From Polyangium jinanense (GTDB lineage Bacteria > Myxococcota > Polyangia > Polyangiales > Polyangiaceae): a stretch of 64,000 bases of DNA. The translations under genes and the position numbers were made by a program. The notes beneath the pieces are model-generated. The model searched no databases. It was not told the DNA's origin and saw nothing but the letters and a program-made list of their open reading frames with translations. Positions 54,450-62,570 of the stretch are shown piece after piece (position 1 is the first letter of the stretch; each line of letters starts with the position of its first letter). The stretch is from NCBI RefSeq assembly GCF_028435365.1, contig NZ_JAGTJJ010000001.1, forward strand, positions 496,001 to 560,000, in the 5' to 3' direction.

Positions 54450-54803
54450 GGGATCCGGCGGTCTCCGGAGGGCCTCGATGTCTCGATCGGCTCGATGAGG
54501 CGGGGAGGCCAGGGGTCATGACCCTCGGTTGATCCCGAGGAGAGAGCCTCCGAACGTCACGGGCCGCGCGAGAGGCAAAAAGACACCCTCTCGATGGGCG
54601 CGGGGGCAACTAGCACGTGACGAAGGGAACGGGAAGGCCCCTTTTGTTCGCCGGAAGCAGGCCCACCCGCGCGCGGCAGAAAGGGGGCAAAGGACCCGGC
54701 TCCGAGCCCGCCGTTTCCCGAAAAAAGTGCGTCCGGTCCGAGGTCGGCCCCAACGGAACACCCCACGAACGGAAGGGGTCGCGTGGACGAACCAGCTCGG
54801 TCG
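54450..54803. other. Spacer upstream of the ATP synthase operon
   Basis: The 354 bases contain no convincing gene. They should hold the promoter of the ATP synthase operon and the end of the VapBC-type transcript. A short palindromic stretch GGCTCCGAGCC at about 54700 is the only structure I noticed. Confidence 0.4.
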
Positions 54804-55196
54804 CTAGAGCGTCCAGTCCTCGACGCGCAGGTGCGGATAGATGCGGAACGCAGCAGGCCTGCGGGTCACGAGCGTGAAGTCGTGCGTGACGGCGATGGCC
54901 GCGATCATGACGTCGTCGGTGTCGACGTCGGGCGCGACGGTCGTGCGGAGCTTGGCGAAGGACTGCGCCGCGAGCGTGTCGAAGGGCGCGACCTTCACCG
55001 CCGCGACGAGGCGGATGACGTCCTGCATGAGCTTCGGGTGCTTCGTGCGGCGCGCGGCGATCAGGATCTGGCTGACCGTGATCGACGTCGTCCAGCGTTC
55101 CGAGGTGGGCACGCCGGAGAGACGTTTGACGAGCAGTCGCGAAGGGACCGTGCGGAGGACCTCGGCCAGCGTGGCCGTATCGAAGAGGTAACCCAC
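54804..55196 (-). CDS. PIN-domain (VapC-like) toxin, one acidic site changed
   Basis: 130 residues. The PIN fold is recognisable: YLFDTATLAEVLRTVPS (Asp 6 and the helix), then TTSITVSQILIAARRTKHPK, DTDDVMIAAIAVTHDFTLVT and ending RIYPHLRVEDW. In VapC RNases the second acidic position is a Glu in a motif like ITxxEL; here it is Gln 43 (TVSQIL), and the usual TNN near the end is TRR. The nuclease may be weak or inactive, or another acid may serve. It begins 5 bases after the antitoxin gene on the same strand, the normal VapBC order. Confidence 0.75.
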   Translation of the reverse strand: MGYLFDTATLAEVLRTVPSRLLVKRLSGVPTSERWTTSITVSQILIAARRTKHPKLMQDVIRLVAAVKVAPFDTLAAQSFAKLRTTVAPDVDTDDVMIAAIAVTHDFTLVTRRPAAFRIYPHLRVEDWTL

Positions 55197-55201
55197 GCGC
55201 G

Positions 55202-55519
55202 CTAGCCCCGACGCCAGAGACCGGTCTGCGAGATGTCGGTGAGGAGCGAGTCGACGAACTCGTCATGGCGGCACGTGCCGCACAAGGAGAGCAGCGGGTC
55301 GATGCCGTCGACCGCAGGATCGGGCGGATCGATCTTGTCGAGGTCGCTCATCGGGACGATGGCCGCGATCGGATGCCCCTCGCGCGTGACGAGCGTGCGC
55401 GCGCGGACGCGTTCGGCCGCATCGACGGCGTCGAGGCAGTGACCCGGCAGGTCGGTGATGGGGATCCCGTACTTCTGCACCACGGCACGATACCTACCGG
55501 ATCGGGCGGCCGGAGTCAC
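55202..55519 (-). CDS. Phd/YefM- or VapB-type antitoxin
   Basis: 105 residues. The N-terminal half has the strand/helix/strand of Phd/YefM DNA-binding antitoxins (VDAAERVRARTLVTREGHPI, then AAIVPMSDLDKI). The C-terminal half is acidic and could wrap the toxin (DPAVDGIDPLLSLCGTCRHD, EFVDSLLTDISQTGLW). It sits directly before the PIN-domain gene (5-base gap) and 9 bases after the unknown gene 55529-56866, so all three may share a transcript. A GTG-type start inside the first residues is also possible (VVQKYGIPITDLPG). Confidence 0.65.
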   Translation of the reverse strand: MTPAARSGRYRAVVQKYGIPITDLPGHCLDAVDAAERVRARTLVTREGHPIAAIVPMSDLDKIDPPDPAVDGIDPLLSLCGTCRHDEFVDSLLTDISQTGLWRRG

Positions 55520-55528
55520 GACCGTGCA

Positions 55529-56866
55529 TCAGCGGAAGAGCTCGGCGAGCGAGCGCGAGAGGTCGACGAGGCCCGCCTCGATCGCGGCCTCGGTGCTCGT
55601 CGGATCCCGCGGCAGGACGGTGTGCTCCTCACGCAAGGCGAGAGCCGCGCGCGGGTTCTGGAACCAGTCCTCGTCGAAGCGCTCGAGGAGCGCGCGGCGA
55701 TCCGACATGGCGAGAAGCGCCCCCGCGAGGCGCGTCGGATCCTGAGGATCGGAACCGGGAAGGACGAACGCGAGCACGCCGGGGATCGATGCGCCGAGGG
55801 CACGATCGGTGAGCTCCTCGAAGCGCTCGCGCCGCGCGCGATGCGGGAGGGTGACCGTGCCACGAAGGAGGACACGCGCCGCGTCGAGGCGGAGGGAGAG
55901 GAGAAGCGCGCTTGCGACCTCTTGGGCTTGCGATCGCGCGCGCGAACGGCCGAGGCCGAGCGACCGCATGCCGAACATGGGGTCGGTGGGCAACGCACCG
56001 AAGAGGGCGGCCCTGCGAGCGCGACGAAGATCAAACGGCGGACGCGCGAGCACGAAGGGCGCCGCGCGCGGGACGTCGGCCTCGGCGAAGGCTTCACCGA
56101 AGCGAGCGAGCGCGCGCGCGAAGGAGGCGGCGCCGAGGAGGCGCGGGAGCGGGAACGGCGGGATCGAGAGGCCTTCGAAGAGGCCCGTCTTGCCGAAGAG
56201 CTCCTGGAACCAGCGCGGCGAGAGGCGCGCAGGCCAGCCCTCGCCGGCGTCACGCGCGAGCATCGCAGCGAGCGCGTCGTCCCAGCGCAGCGCGCGCTTC
56301 GGCATGAGCTCGGCCGTTACGTCGAGCAAGCGCTCGGCGATGCGCGCGAGCGAGGTCGGAGGCTTCACGGGGATCTCGAGGGCATCGACGTCCTCGATCC
56401 CGAGGCGGCGAAACGCCTCGGCGCGGCGCTCTTCGTGGACGAGCGCGGCGTCCGAGAGATCCCCCGCGCCACGCGTGAGCGCATCGGCGAGGACGTGGCG
56501 GCGTGCGGGCACGGTCTCGTCGAGCAGACGTTCGAGCGTCACGCGCGGGCTCACGCGCTCGGGCACGGGACCTTCGATCTCGATCGTGGGCGCGTGCCAC
56601 GCCTCGGCGAGGCGCACACGCTCGGCCCAGGTGACGCGCGCGATCGTGAGTGCTGCAACGTGCGCGCACGCGGCCGCGAGGATCGGATCCTTCGCGCCGC
56701 GCTCGCCGAGCTCGATCCACATCGATCGGGTGCTCACTGCGCGGAAGGCTTCGAGCACGTTGCCACGCGGAGCGGGTCCCTCGACGCGGAAGGCGCGCGC
56801 CTTCTGGCGGAGCTCGTCGGTGGCTCGCGCGATCAGACGATCGATCTCGTGCGGAGGAAGATCCAT
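55529..56866 (-). CDS. Hypothetical protein in the miaE transcript
   Basis: 445 residues from ATG 56866 (MDLPPHEIDRLIARATDELR), five bases after the miaE-like gene. No signal peptide or membrane segment. It is a helical protein with many Arg/Ala/Leu residues, for example TLERLLDETVPARRHVLADA and ARLSPRWFQELFGKTGLFEG, and a Gly/Pro stretch (GLSIPPFPLPRLLGAASF). I recognise no family and no catalytic motif. The open frame continues upstream, antisense-like into miaE, and was not used. Spacing suggests co-translation with the miaE-like gene. Confidence 0.7.
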   Translation of the reverse strand: MDLPPHEIDRLIARATDELRQKARAFRVEGPAPRGNVLEAFRAVSTRSMWIELGERGAKDPILAAACAHVAALTIARVTWAERVRLAEAWHAPTIEIEGPVPERVSPRVTLERLLDETVPARRHVLADALTRGAGDLSDAALVHEERRAEAFRRLGIEDVDALEIPVKPPTSLARIAERLLDVTAELMPKRALRWDDALAAMLARDAGEGWPARLSPRWFQELFGKTGLFEGLSIPPFPLPRLLGAASFARALARFGEAFAEADVPRAAPFVLARPPFDLRRARRAALFGALPTDPMFGMRSLGLGRSRARSQAQEVASALLLSLRLDAARVLLRGTVTLPHRARRERFEELTDRALGASIPGVLAFVLPGSDPQDPTRLAGALLAMSDRRALLERFDEDWFQNPRAALALREEHTVLPRDPTSTEAAIEAGLVDLSRSLAELFR

Positions 56867-56871
56867 GTGTG

Positions 56872-57474
56872 TCACCCGTGCACGGTGGGCTCTTTGCCGA
56901 GCACCTCCACGAGCCTCCCCTCGGCCCGCGCGATCTCTTCGAGGCGCGCGCGCACGGCGGCAGCGTCCGCCTTCACGCTCGTCGCGAGGTCGACGAACGT
57001 GCGGTAGTGCCGCGCCTCGCAAGCAAAGAGCTCCTCGTAGAACGCGAGCAGCTCGGGCTCGTCGCCGCGCGCCCGCAAGGCCTCGCAGAGCAGGCGAAAC
57101 CGCTCGCACGAGCGCGCCTCGATCACCGCGCCGACGAGCAGCCGATCGACGAGCGGATCCTCCGGCGCGCCCTTGCGACCGACGCCGATCGCCTTGCGCA
57201 GCTCGGCCGCGTAGACGTCGACCTCGGGCTTGCCGAGCGTGAGACCGCGGCGGGTGAGCTCGTCGAGTACGCCCCGGAAATGACGCAGCTCCTCTTCGGC
57301 GAGCTCGACGAGCGCGCGCGCCACCTCCGTCCGCTCCGGCCACCGCGCCGCGAGCGACAGAGCGTTCGACGCCGCCTTCATCTCGCAGTGCGCGTGATCC
57401 CGCAGCAGGGTGGCGAGGTCGGCGAGGGCCACGGCAGCCCAGGTGGGATCGGTCGGTCGGGTCAGGCAGAGCAC
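56872..57474 (-). CDS. miaE: tRNA 2-methylthio-N6-isopentenyladenosine-37 hydroxylase (MiaE-like)
   Basis: About 200 residues. The ferritin-like di-iron core is visible: LLRDHAHCEMKAASNALSLA, ELAEEELRHFRGVLDELTRR, GAVIEARSCERFRLLCEALR and FACEARHYRTFVDLATSV, giving the four helices with Glu and E-x-x-H ligands. MiaE hydroxylates ms2i6A37 in tRNAs reading U-starting codons. I set the start at a GTG (57474, VLCLTRPTDPTW), which fits the family N-terminus; an ATG 36 bases upstream (57510) adds a Cys/Ser-rich stretch without family match. Oxygen use by the enzyme suits an aerobic bacterium. It is followed by the unknown gene 55529-56866. Confidence 0.85.
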   Translation of the reverse strand: MLCLTRPTDPTWAAVALADLATLLRDHAHCEMKAASNALSLAARWPERTEVARALVELAEEELRHFRGVLDELTRRGLTLGKPEVDVYAAELRKAIGVGRKGAPEDPLVDRLLVGAVIEARSCERFRLLCEALRARGDEPELLAFYEELFACEARHYRTFVDLATSVKADAAAVRARLEEIARAEGRLVEVLGKEPTVHG

Positions 57475-57565
57475 GACGCCCGAACTATGGCACGACGTCT
57501 CCGGGCGCAAGACGCGCGGCGCGTCCTTCCGTCCCGGATGCGCCCACGCGGCCTACCGCTGCGCG

Positions 57566-58639
57566 TCACTTCTCCGCGTCGCCACCCGTGCCTTCGCTGC
57601 TCGTGCCTTCGCCGCTCGACCCTTCGCCGCTCACGCGGTTGCGCGTGAGGCCGCTCGACTCGAGGTGATACGTCAGGCCGATGGCGATCATCGTGCTGTT
57701 GATCTCGGTCGAGAGCGTCCGGCGGATGGAGACCTCGGCGGCGAGCTCCTGGCCGATGTAGCCGAGGCCGGCGGAGAGCTGATGAACGCCCGCGCCTTGA
57801 TCGAAGCGGTAGCCGAGGCGGATCGGGTAGTGGTTGGCCGCGAGGTACTCGCCGCCGGCCATGACGCGCGCCGTCGCCTTGTTCCACGAGTCGAGATCGG
57901 CGACGCCGTCGACCTCGAGCGTGAGGTCCTTCGATCCGTACCCGAGCGCGGCGCCGATCGTGGTGGGCAGGAGGCCGTGACCCGGGTGCGTGAGGTTCTG
58001 CCCCGAGACGCCGAGGTGCACCGACTGCGTGATCTTGATGGTGAGCCCTGCGTCGAAGGTCAGCGCGTCGACCGACGGCATGCGCTTGCCCGCGGCGTCG
58101 ACGAGGCCGCCTGACACGGAGCTGTAACGTGCCGCTGCCGCGTCATCGAGCGGGCCGAAGCCGTCCTGGATCATGCGCAGGTAGCGACCGCCGAGGCCGA
58201 TGAAGACACGATCGCCGATGGGGTATGCGGCGGCCGCGCGTGCGTCGATGAAGCCACGATCGACGCCGTCGGGATCGATGATGCCGCCCGAGAACGCGAG
58301 GCCGCCGGCGATGCGGGTCGACGACGTGATCGAGTCGACGATGGCACCACCACCGATGGCGCGTGTCACCTCGGGCGTGAACTCCCCCATCGCCTCGATG
58401 TGATAGAGGCGCGTGAGCGCCATATTCGCCGGGTTCGCGAAGACCGCCGTCGTGCCGTTGCCGACGGCGCGCGTCGCGCCGCCCATGGCGAGGCTACGCG
58501 CCGTCTCGTGCTCTCCGTAGGAGTAGGCGAACTGCGGGGCGAGGGCGGCTTCCTGCGCACTCGCAAGCGTTGTCCACGATCCGACCACGAGCGCGGACAG
58601 GACCGCGGGGGTGGTGGCTCTTCTGCTCACCAGACGCAT
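57566..58639 (-). CDS. Outer-membrane beta-barrel-like protein, hypothetical
   Basis: 357 residues. Signal peptide MRLVSRRATTPAVLSALVVG, then SWTTLASAQEAAL. The mature protein starts ETARSLAMGGATRAVGNGTT and AVFANPANMALTRLYHIEAM, the LGMGGA-N-PAN pattern of FadL/PorV-like and UPF0164 outer-membrane proteins. Alternating strands follow (GDRVFIGLGGRYLRMIQDGF, NHYPIRLGYRFDQGAGVHQL, IGQELAAEVSIRRTLSTEIN). The last 20 residues are a Ser/Gly/Glu-rich repeat (SGEGSSGEGTSSEG). A transport or scaffold role in the outer membrane is likely; the cargo is unknown. It is the last gene before the oriC region. Confidence 0.8.
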   Translation of the reverse strand: MRLVSRRATTPAVLSALVVGSWTTLASAQEAALAPQFAYSYGEHETARSLAMGGATRAVGNGTTAVFANPANMALTRLYHIEAMGEFTPEVTRAIGGGAIVDSITSSTRIAGGLAFSGGIIDPDGVDRGFIDARAAAAYPIGDRVFIGLGGRYLRMIQDGFGPLDDAAAARYSSVSGGLVDAAGKRMPSVDALTFDAGLTIKITQSVHLGVSGQNLTHPGHGLLPTTIGAALGYGSKDLTLEVDGVADLDSWNKATARVMAGGEYLAANHYPIRLGYRFDQGAGVHQLSAGLGYIGQELAAEVSIRRTLSTEINSTMIAIGLTYHLESSGLTRNRVSGEGSSGEGTSSEGTGGDAEK

Positions 58640-59265
58640 GGGGGGGCCTTAGCCACATGTCGAGGCCCAGGGCAACTTCTCGGGCCAGGCGCAAAACGGC
58701 TTCGAGACAGACCACGGCCGTCGCGGGCAAACGCCGGAAATCATGGACAATCTTCCCTCTTGACGGACGGACGCGTCTGCCAATGCCCGCCTCTCTCGGG
58801 GGTCCGGAGGGGGCGCTTCCTCCGGAGGCTATGGTTTCGGCCCTCGCCGCAACGTGACGCCCGGCAGAGCGCGAACGGCGTTACGCGTCGGATCGGCGAA
58901 CCCGGAAAAACCGTCGTAAAATCAGGTGGTTGGCGGGTTTGTTTTCGATGGGGATGGACGCCCGCCCGTCCGCGGTGCTACCTCCGGTTCGTCTTCGCCG
59001 CGGCCTCTGGCGGGGCCCGTCGGGACTAGGATTTTTCCTGACGATCGTGAAGGAAACCTCCCAAGGGCTTACCCAGGGGGGCATGATCCTGTATTGTGCG
59101 TTTTCGCGTTCCGTGATGAACCCTTGCGCGAAGCTCGAACAGCCCCCCTGGAAATGGGCGGGTCGCCCACGCGGGTCGACCCCCATCCCCGAGCCGGGCG
59201 AGCCCCGAGGCGCAGGCCCCTGATCGTGCCCTTCGCGCCCACAGCATGCGTTCCCCTCGGCATTC

Positions 59266-59285
59266 TGTGGATATCCTGTGGACAA
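59266..59285 (-). promoter_or_regulatory. Pair of DnaA boxes
   Basis: TGTGGATAT (59266-59274) and TGTGGACAA (59277-59285) are the complements of ATATCCACA and TTGTCCACA, one mismatch each from the consensus TTATCCACA. They lie two bases apart in the same orientation, about 150 bases upstream of dnaA. Confidence 0.7.
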
Positions 59286-59361
59286 CGCGGGGAATTCATC
59301 ACGGGCAGTAAACTTCCCGTATTGATTCCGCACGATAGCGAGACGAATCGCTGATGCGGGT

Positions 59362-59370
59362 TGTGGAAAA
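59362..59370 (-). promoter_or_regulatory. DnaA box-like site close to dnaA
   Basis: TGTGGAAAA is the complement of TTTTCCACA, one mismatch from the consensus TTATCCACA. It is 63 bases before the dnaA start, where it could also serve autoregulation. Confidence 0.55.
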
Positions 59371-59433
59371 CTTGGGGGCGATCCTGCACGGGGATCGCCG
59401 CGGCACTGTATTCGCAGCGATTTCTGGGCTGGA

Positions 59434-60894
59434 ATGACCACTTCGAGAGACGAATCGCGAGCGATTTTCGAACGGGCGATCGAGCATACGCGCGGGCTCT
59501 CCCCTGCGACGTTCGATCAGTGGTTCGGCGGCGTGCAGTTCGACGACCTCACCGACGGGGTCCTCTCGCTCAGGGTGCAGAACGAGTTCGTTCTCGAATG
59601 GGTGAAGACCAATTTCCTGCCCACGATCACCGACAAGATCCGTGAGCTCACCGGCTGGAGCGTTCAGGTCGCCTGGACCATCGACCAGCACCTCGAGGCG
59701 CCCATCGCAAACGTCCCGCAAATGCCGCCCGTGCGCCCCCGCTCCCTCGTCGTGCGCCCCTCGACGAATCCGCCGACCGCGCCCGCGCCCGCCTCCCCGA
59801 GCGCGCCCGTCGCCGCCGAGCCGCGCCCTCCGGCGCCCGCGCCCGCGCCGCAGCGCAGGCCTGCCCTGCCCGATGATTTGAACCCGAAGCACACCTTCGC
59901 GACGTTCGTCGTCGGCCCCTCGAACCAGCTCGCCCACGCCGCCGCGATCGCGGCCGCGGGCGGCGGCGGCAGGCGGTATAACCCCCTCTTCATCTGCGGC
60001 GGCACCGGCCTCGGCAAGACCCACCTCGTCCACGCGATCGCGCACCGCGTCCTCGACGAGCGCCCCGGCGCCCGCATCATCTACGTCTCCGCCGAGCGCT
60101 TCACGAACGACTTCATCACGGCGATCCAGCACCACCGGATGGACGACTTCCGCGCGAAGTACCGCGTCCACTGCGACCTGCTCCTCGTCGACGACATCCA
60201 GTTCCTCGCCGGCCGCGAGCAAACGCAGGAAGAGTTTTTCCACACGTTCAACGCGCTCCACGGCCTCGATCGGCAGATCGTGGTGACGAGCGACAAGTAC
60301 CCGCAGAACCTCGAGCGCATGGAAGAGCGGCTCGTCTCGCGCTTCTCGTGGGGCCTCGTCGCCGACATCCAGGCCCCGGAGCTCGAGACGCGCGTGGCCA
60401 TCGTGCGCAACAAGGCCGCCCTCGAAGGCATCGTCCTTCCCGACGACGTCGCGCTCTACCTCGCCCAGGTGATCCGCTCGAACGTGCGCGAGCTCGAAGG
60501 CACGCTGATCCGCCTCGCCGCCAAGTCCTCGCTCACCGGCCGCCCCGTGGATCTCGCCTTCGCCCGCGCCGAGATCACGGCCGCCACGCCGCGCGCCTCG
60601 ATCATGAGCGTGGAGGACATCCAGCGCGCGGTCTGCCACCATTTCCACCTTCGCTCGATCGATTTGACGTCCAAGGATCGCCACAAGAGCATCGCGTTCG
60701 CGCGGCACGTGGCGATGTACCTGTGCAAGCAGCGGCTCAAGGTCTCGTTCCCCGAGATCGGCCGCGCCTTCGGCAACCGCGACCATACGACCGTCATGAG
60801 CGCCGTCCGGAAGATCGAGGCCCAGCGCGACACCGACCCCCAGGTCCGCGCCCACCTCGAAGCCCTGGAGCGCAAGCTCGCCGGCGATTCCTGA
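59434..60894 (+). CDS. dnaA: Chromosomal replication initiator protein DnaA
   Basis: 486 residues. Domain I (FDQWFGGVQFDDLTDGVLSL), a Pro/Ala-rich domain II linker (about 100-150), the AAA+ domain with Walker A GGTGLGKTHLVHAI, Walker B LLLVDDIQFLAGREQTQEEF, and sensor DLQAPELETR-like DIQAPELETR. Domain IV has the DNA-binding helix-turn-helix LKVSFPEIGRAFGNRDHTTV and MSAVRKIEA. The protein binds DnaA boxes and opens oriC. dnaN does not follow; the next gene is an NHL lipoprotein. The ATG at 59434 was chosen by domain I alignment. Confidence 0.97.
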   Translation: MTTSRDESRAIFERAIEHTRGLSPATFDQWFGGVQFDDLTDGVLSLRVQNEFVLEWVKTNFLPTITDKIRELTGWSVQVAWTIDQHLEAPIANVPQMPPVRPRSLVVRPSTNPPTAPAPASPSAPVAAEPRPPAPAPAPQRRPALPDDLNPKHTFATFVVGPSNQLAHAAAIAAAGGGGRRYNPLFICGGTGLGKTHLVHAIAHRVLDERPGARIIYVSAERFTNDFITAIQHHRMDDFRAKYRVHCDLLLVDDIQFLAGREQTQEEFFHTFNALHGLDRQIVVTSDKYPQNLERMEERLVSRFSWGLVADIQAPELETRVAIVRNKAALEGIVLPDDVALYLAQVIRSNVRELEGTLIRLAAKSSLTGRPVDLAFARAEITAATPRASIMSVEDIQRAVCHHFHLRSIDLTSKDRHKSIAFARHVAMYLCKQRLKVSFPEIGRAFGNRDHTTVMSAVRKIEAQRDTDPQVRAHLEALERKLAGDS

Positions 60895-60947
60895 GCGCCC
60901 GGCAAGGCGCGGCAGCCCCGAAGGCCCCCCGCGCGTAGACTGGGGCC

Positions 60948-62555
60948 ATGCGCTGGATCCCGCCCCTCGCGCTGCTCGTCGCCACGAGCGCGTGCACGTC
61001 CCCCACCCCCGCCACGAAGCCCGCGCCGAAGGTCGAGCTGCCCGTCGTCGACGCGACGCCGAAGGAGGCGAGCGCGCCCAAGGAGAGCTTGCTCTTGCCG
61101 CCAGGCGATCGGCCTTCGATCCCCGAGTGGAACGGCGCGACGGCGTGGCTCAACGTGGATCGGCCGCTGCGACGCGACGCGCTGCGTGGGCACGTCGTGG
61201 TGGTCGATTTCTGGACGAGCTGCTGCATCAACTGCCTGCAAACGCTGCCCACGCTGGCCGCGATCGAGCGGCGTTTCGCAAAGGATCCGGTGCTCGTCGT
61301 GGGCGTGCACTCGCCCAAGTTCGACGAGGAGAAAAACGCCGCGCGCCTGCGCGACACGCTGCGTGATCTGGAGATCGTCCACCCCGTCGCGGTCGACGCG
61401 AACATGACGATCTGGGACGCGTGGGGCGTGCGCGCGTGGCCCACGGTCGCGGTGATCGACGCGGAAGGCAGGCTCGCGTGGATCGAATCGGGCGAGCCCG
61501 ATCCAGGCGAGCTCAGCGGCGCGGTCGAAGAAGCACTCGCCGAAGGGCGGGCCGCGAACGTGCTCGCGAAGGCGCCGATCGAAGGACTGCGCCCCGATCG
61601 CGGGCCTGCGGGCATTTTGCGATACCCGGGCAAGGTGCTCGCGCTGCAGAACGGCGGCCTCGCCATCGCCGACACGGGTCATCACCGCATCGTGCTGACG
61701 AACGCCGCCGGCGCGGTGGAGGCCGTGTTCGGCGCGGGCGAGGCGGGCGCGAAGGACGGTGCGGCGGAGAGCGCGACGTTTCAGCGGCCGCAGGGGCTCA
61801 CGGAGGTCGGCTCGGATCTCTACGTCGCCGATACGGGCAACCACCTGATCCGCAAAATCGACCGCCGCACGCGCGAGGTCACGACCGTCGCCGGCACGGG
61901 CGTGATCGGCACGGAGCCGCTCGTATCGCAGGAGCATACCGCGCGAACGGCCCCGCTGCGTTCACCGTGGGATCTGTTGCACTACAAAGGATCGATCTAC
62001 GTCGCGCTCGCCGGCTCGCATCAGATCGCGGTCTTCGATCCGAAGATGGGCACGGTGCGCCTTTACGCGGGCAGCGGACGGGAGGCGCGCGAGGACGGGC
62101 CGGCCCAGGCCGCCGCGTTCGCCCAGCCGAGCGCGCTCGCCACGGACGAGAAGAGCTTGTTCGTGCTCGACAGCGAGACGTCGAGCGTGCGCGCGATCGA
62201 CTTCGCGACGGCCAACGTGCGCACCGTGATCGGCGTCGACCTCTTCGTGTTCGGTGACGTCGACGGCGAGGCTTCCAAGGCGCGGCTGCAGCACCCGATC
62301 GGCATGACGTACGGGCAAGGCGCGCTCTGGGTCGCCGACTCGTACAACGGCAAGGTCAAGCGCGTGGACCCGGCGAAGGGCACGACACGCACGGTGCTCT
62401 CGGGCCTCGCCGAGCCGGCGGGGATCACGGTCTCCGGCAAGGACCTCGTCATCGCCGACACGAACAAGAGTCGCATCGTGCGGCGCGCGATCACCGGCAG
62501 CGGCGAGGCCGTGCCCGTCGCCATCACGGGTCTCGCGCCTCCGAAGGCGCCGTGA
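60948..62555 (+). CDS. Lipoprotein with thioredoxin and NHL-repeat domains
   Basis: 535 residues. Lipoprotein signal MRWIPPLALLVATSACTSPT (Cys 16). A redox domain (about 55-200) has HVVVVDFWTSCCINCLQTLP with CxxC as CINC, RAWPTVAVIDAEGRLAWIES for the cis-Pro. The rest is a six-bladed NHL propeller with repeated GLAIADTGHHRIVLTNAAGA, LYVADTGNHLIRKIDRRTRE and LWVADSYNGKVKRVDPAKGT. The layout matches NHLRC2 and bacterial relatives. It is expected in the periplasm or at the outer membrane; the partner is unknown. It is 53 bases after dnaA and probably has its own promoter. Confidence 0.88.
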   Translation: MRWIPPLALLVATSACTSPTPATKPAPKVELPVVDATPKEASAPKESLLLPPGDRPSIPEWNGATAWLNVDRPLRRDALRGHVVVVDFWTSCCINCLQTLPTLAAIERRFAKDPVLVVGVHSPKFDEEKNAARLRDTLRDLEIVHPVAVDANMTIWDAWGVRAWPTVAVIDAEGRLAWIESGEPDPGELSGAVEEALAEGRAANVLAKAPIEGLRPDRGPAGILRYPGKVLALQNGGLAIADTGHHRIVLTNAAGAVEAVFGAGEAGAKDGAAESATFQRPQGLTEVGSDLYVADTGNHLIRKIDRRTREVTTVAGTGVIGTEPLVSQEHTARTAPLRSPWDLLHYKGSIYVALAGSHQIAVFDPKMGTVRLYAGSGREAREDGPAQAAAFAQPSALATDEKSLFVLDSETSSVRAIDFATANVRTVIGVDLFVFGDVDGEASKARLQHPIGMTYGQGALWVADSYNGKVKRVDPAKGTTRTVLSGLAEPAGITVSGKDLVIADTNKSRIVRRAITGSGEAVPVAITGLAPPKAP

Positions 62556-62570
62556 GCGTGAACGATCGAG

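Larger units (their letters stand above)
58640..59433. other. oriC: Probable chromosome origin region (oriC) upstream of dnaA
   Basis: The 794 bases between the outer-membrane gene and dnaA have no convincing gene. They hold DnaA-box-like sites close to dnaA (59266-59285 and 59362-59370), and between them an A/T-richer stretch (GGGGAATTCATCACGGGCAG, then TAAACTTCCCGTATTGATTC at 59310-59330) that could be the unwinding element. In Myxococcus xanthus the origin also lies by dnaA. The boundaries are not defined by the sequence alone. Confidence 0.6.
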
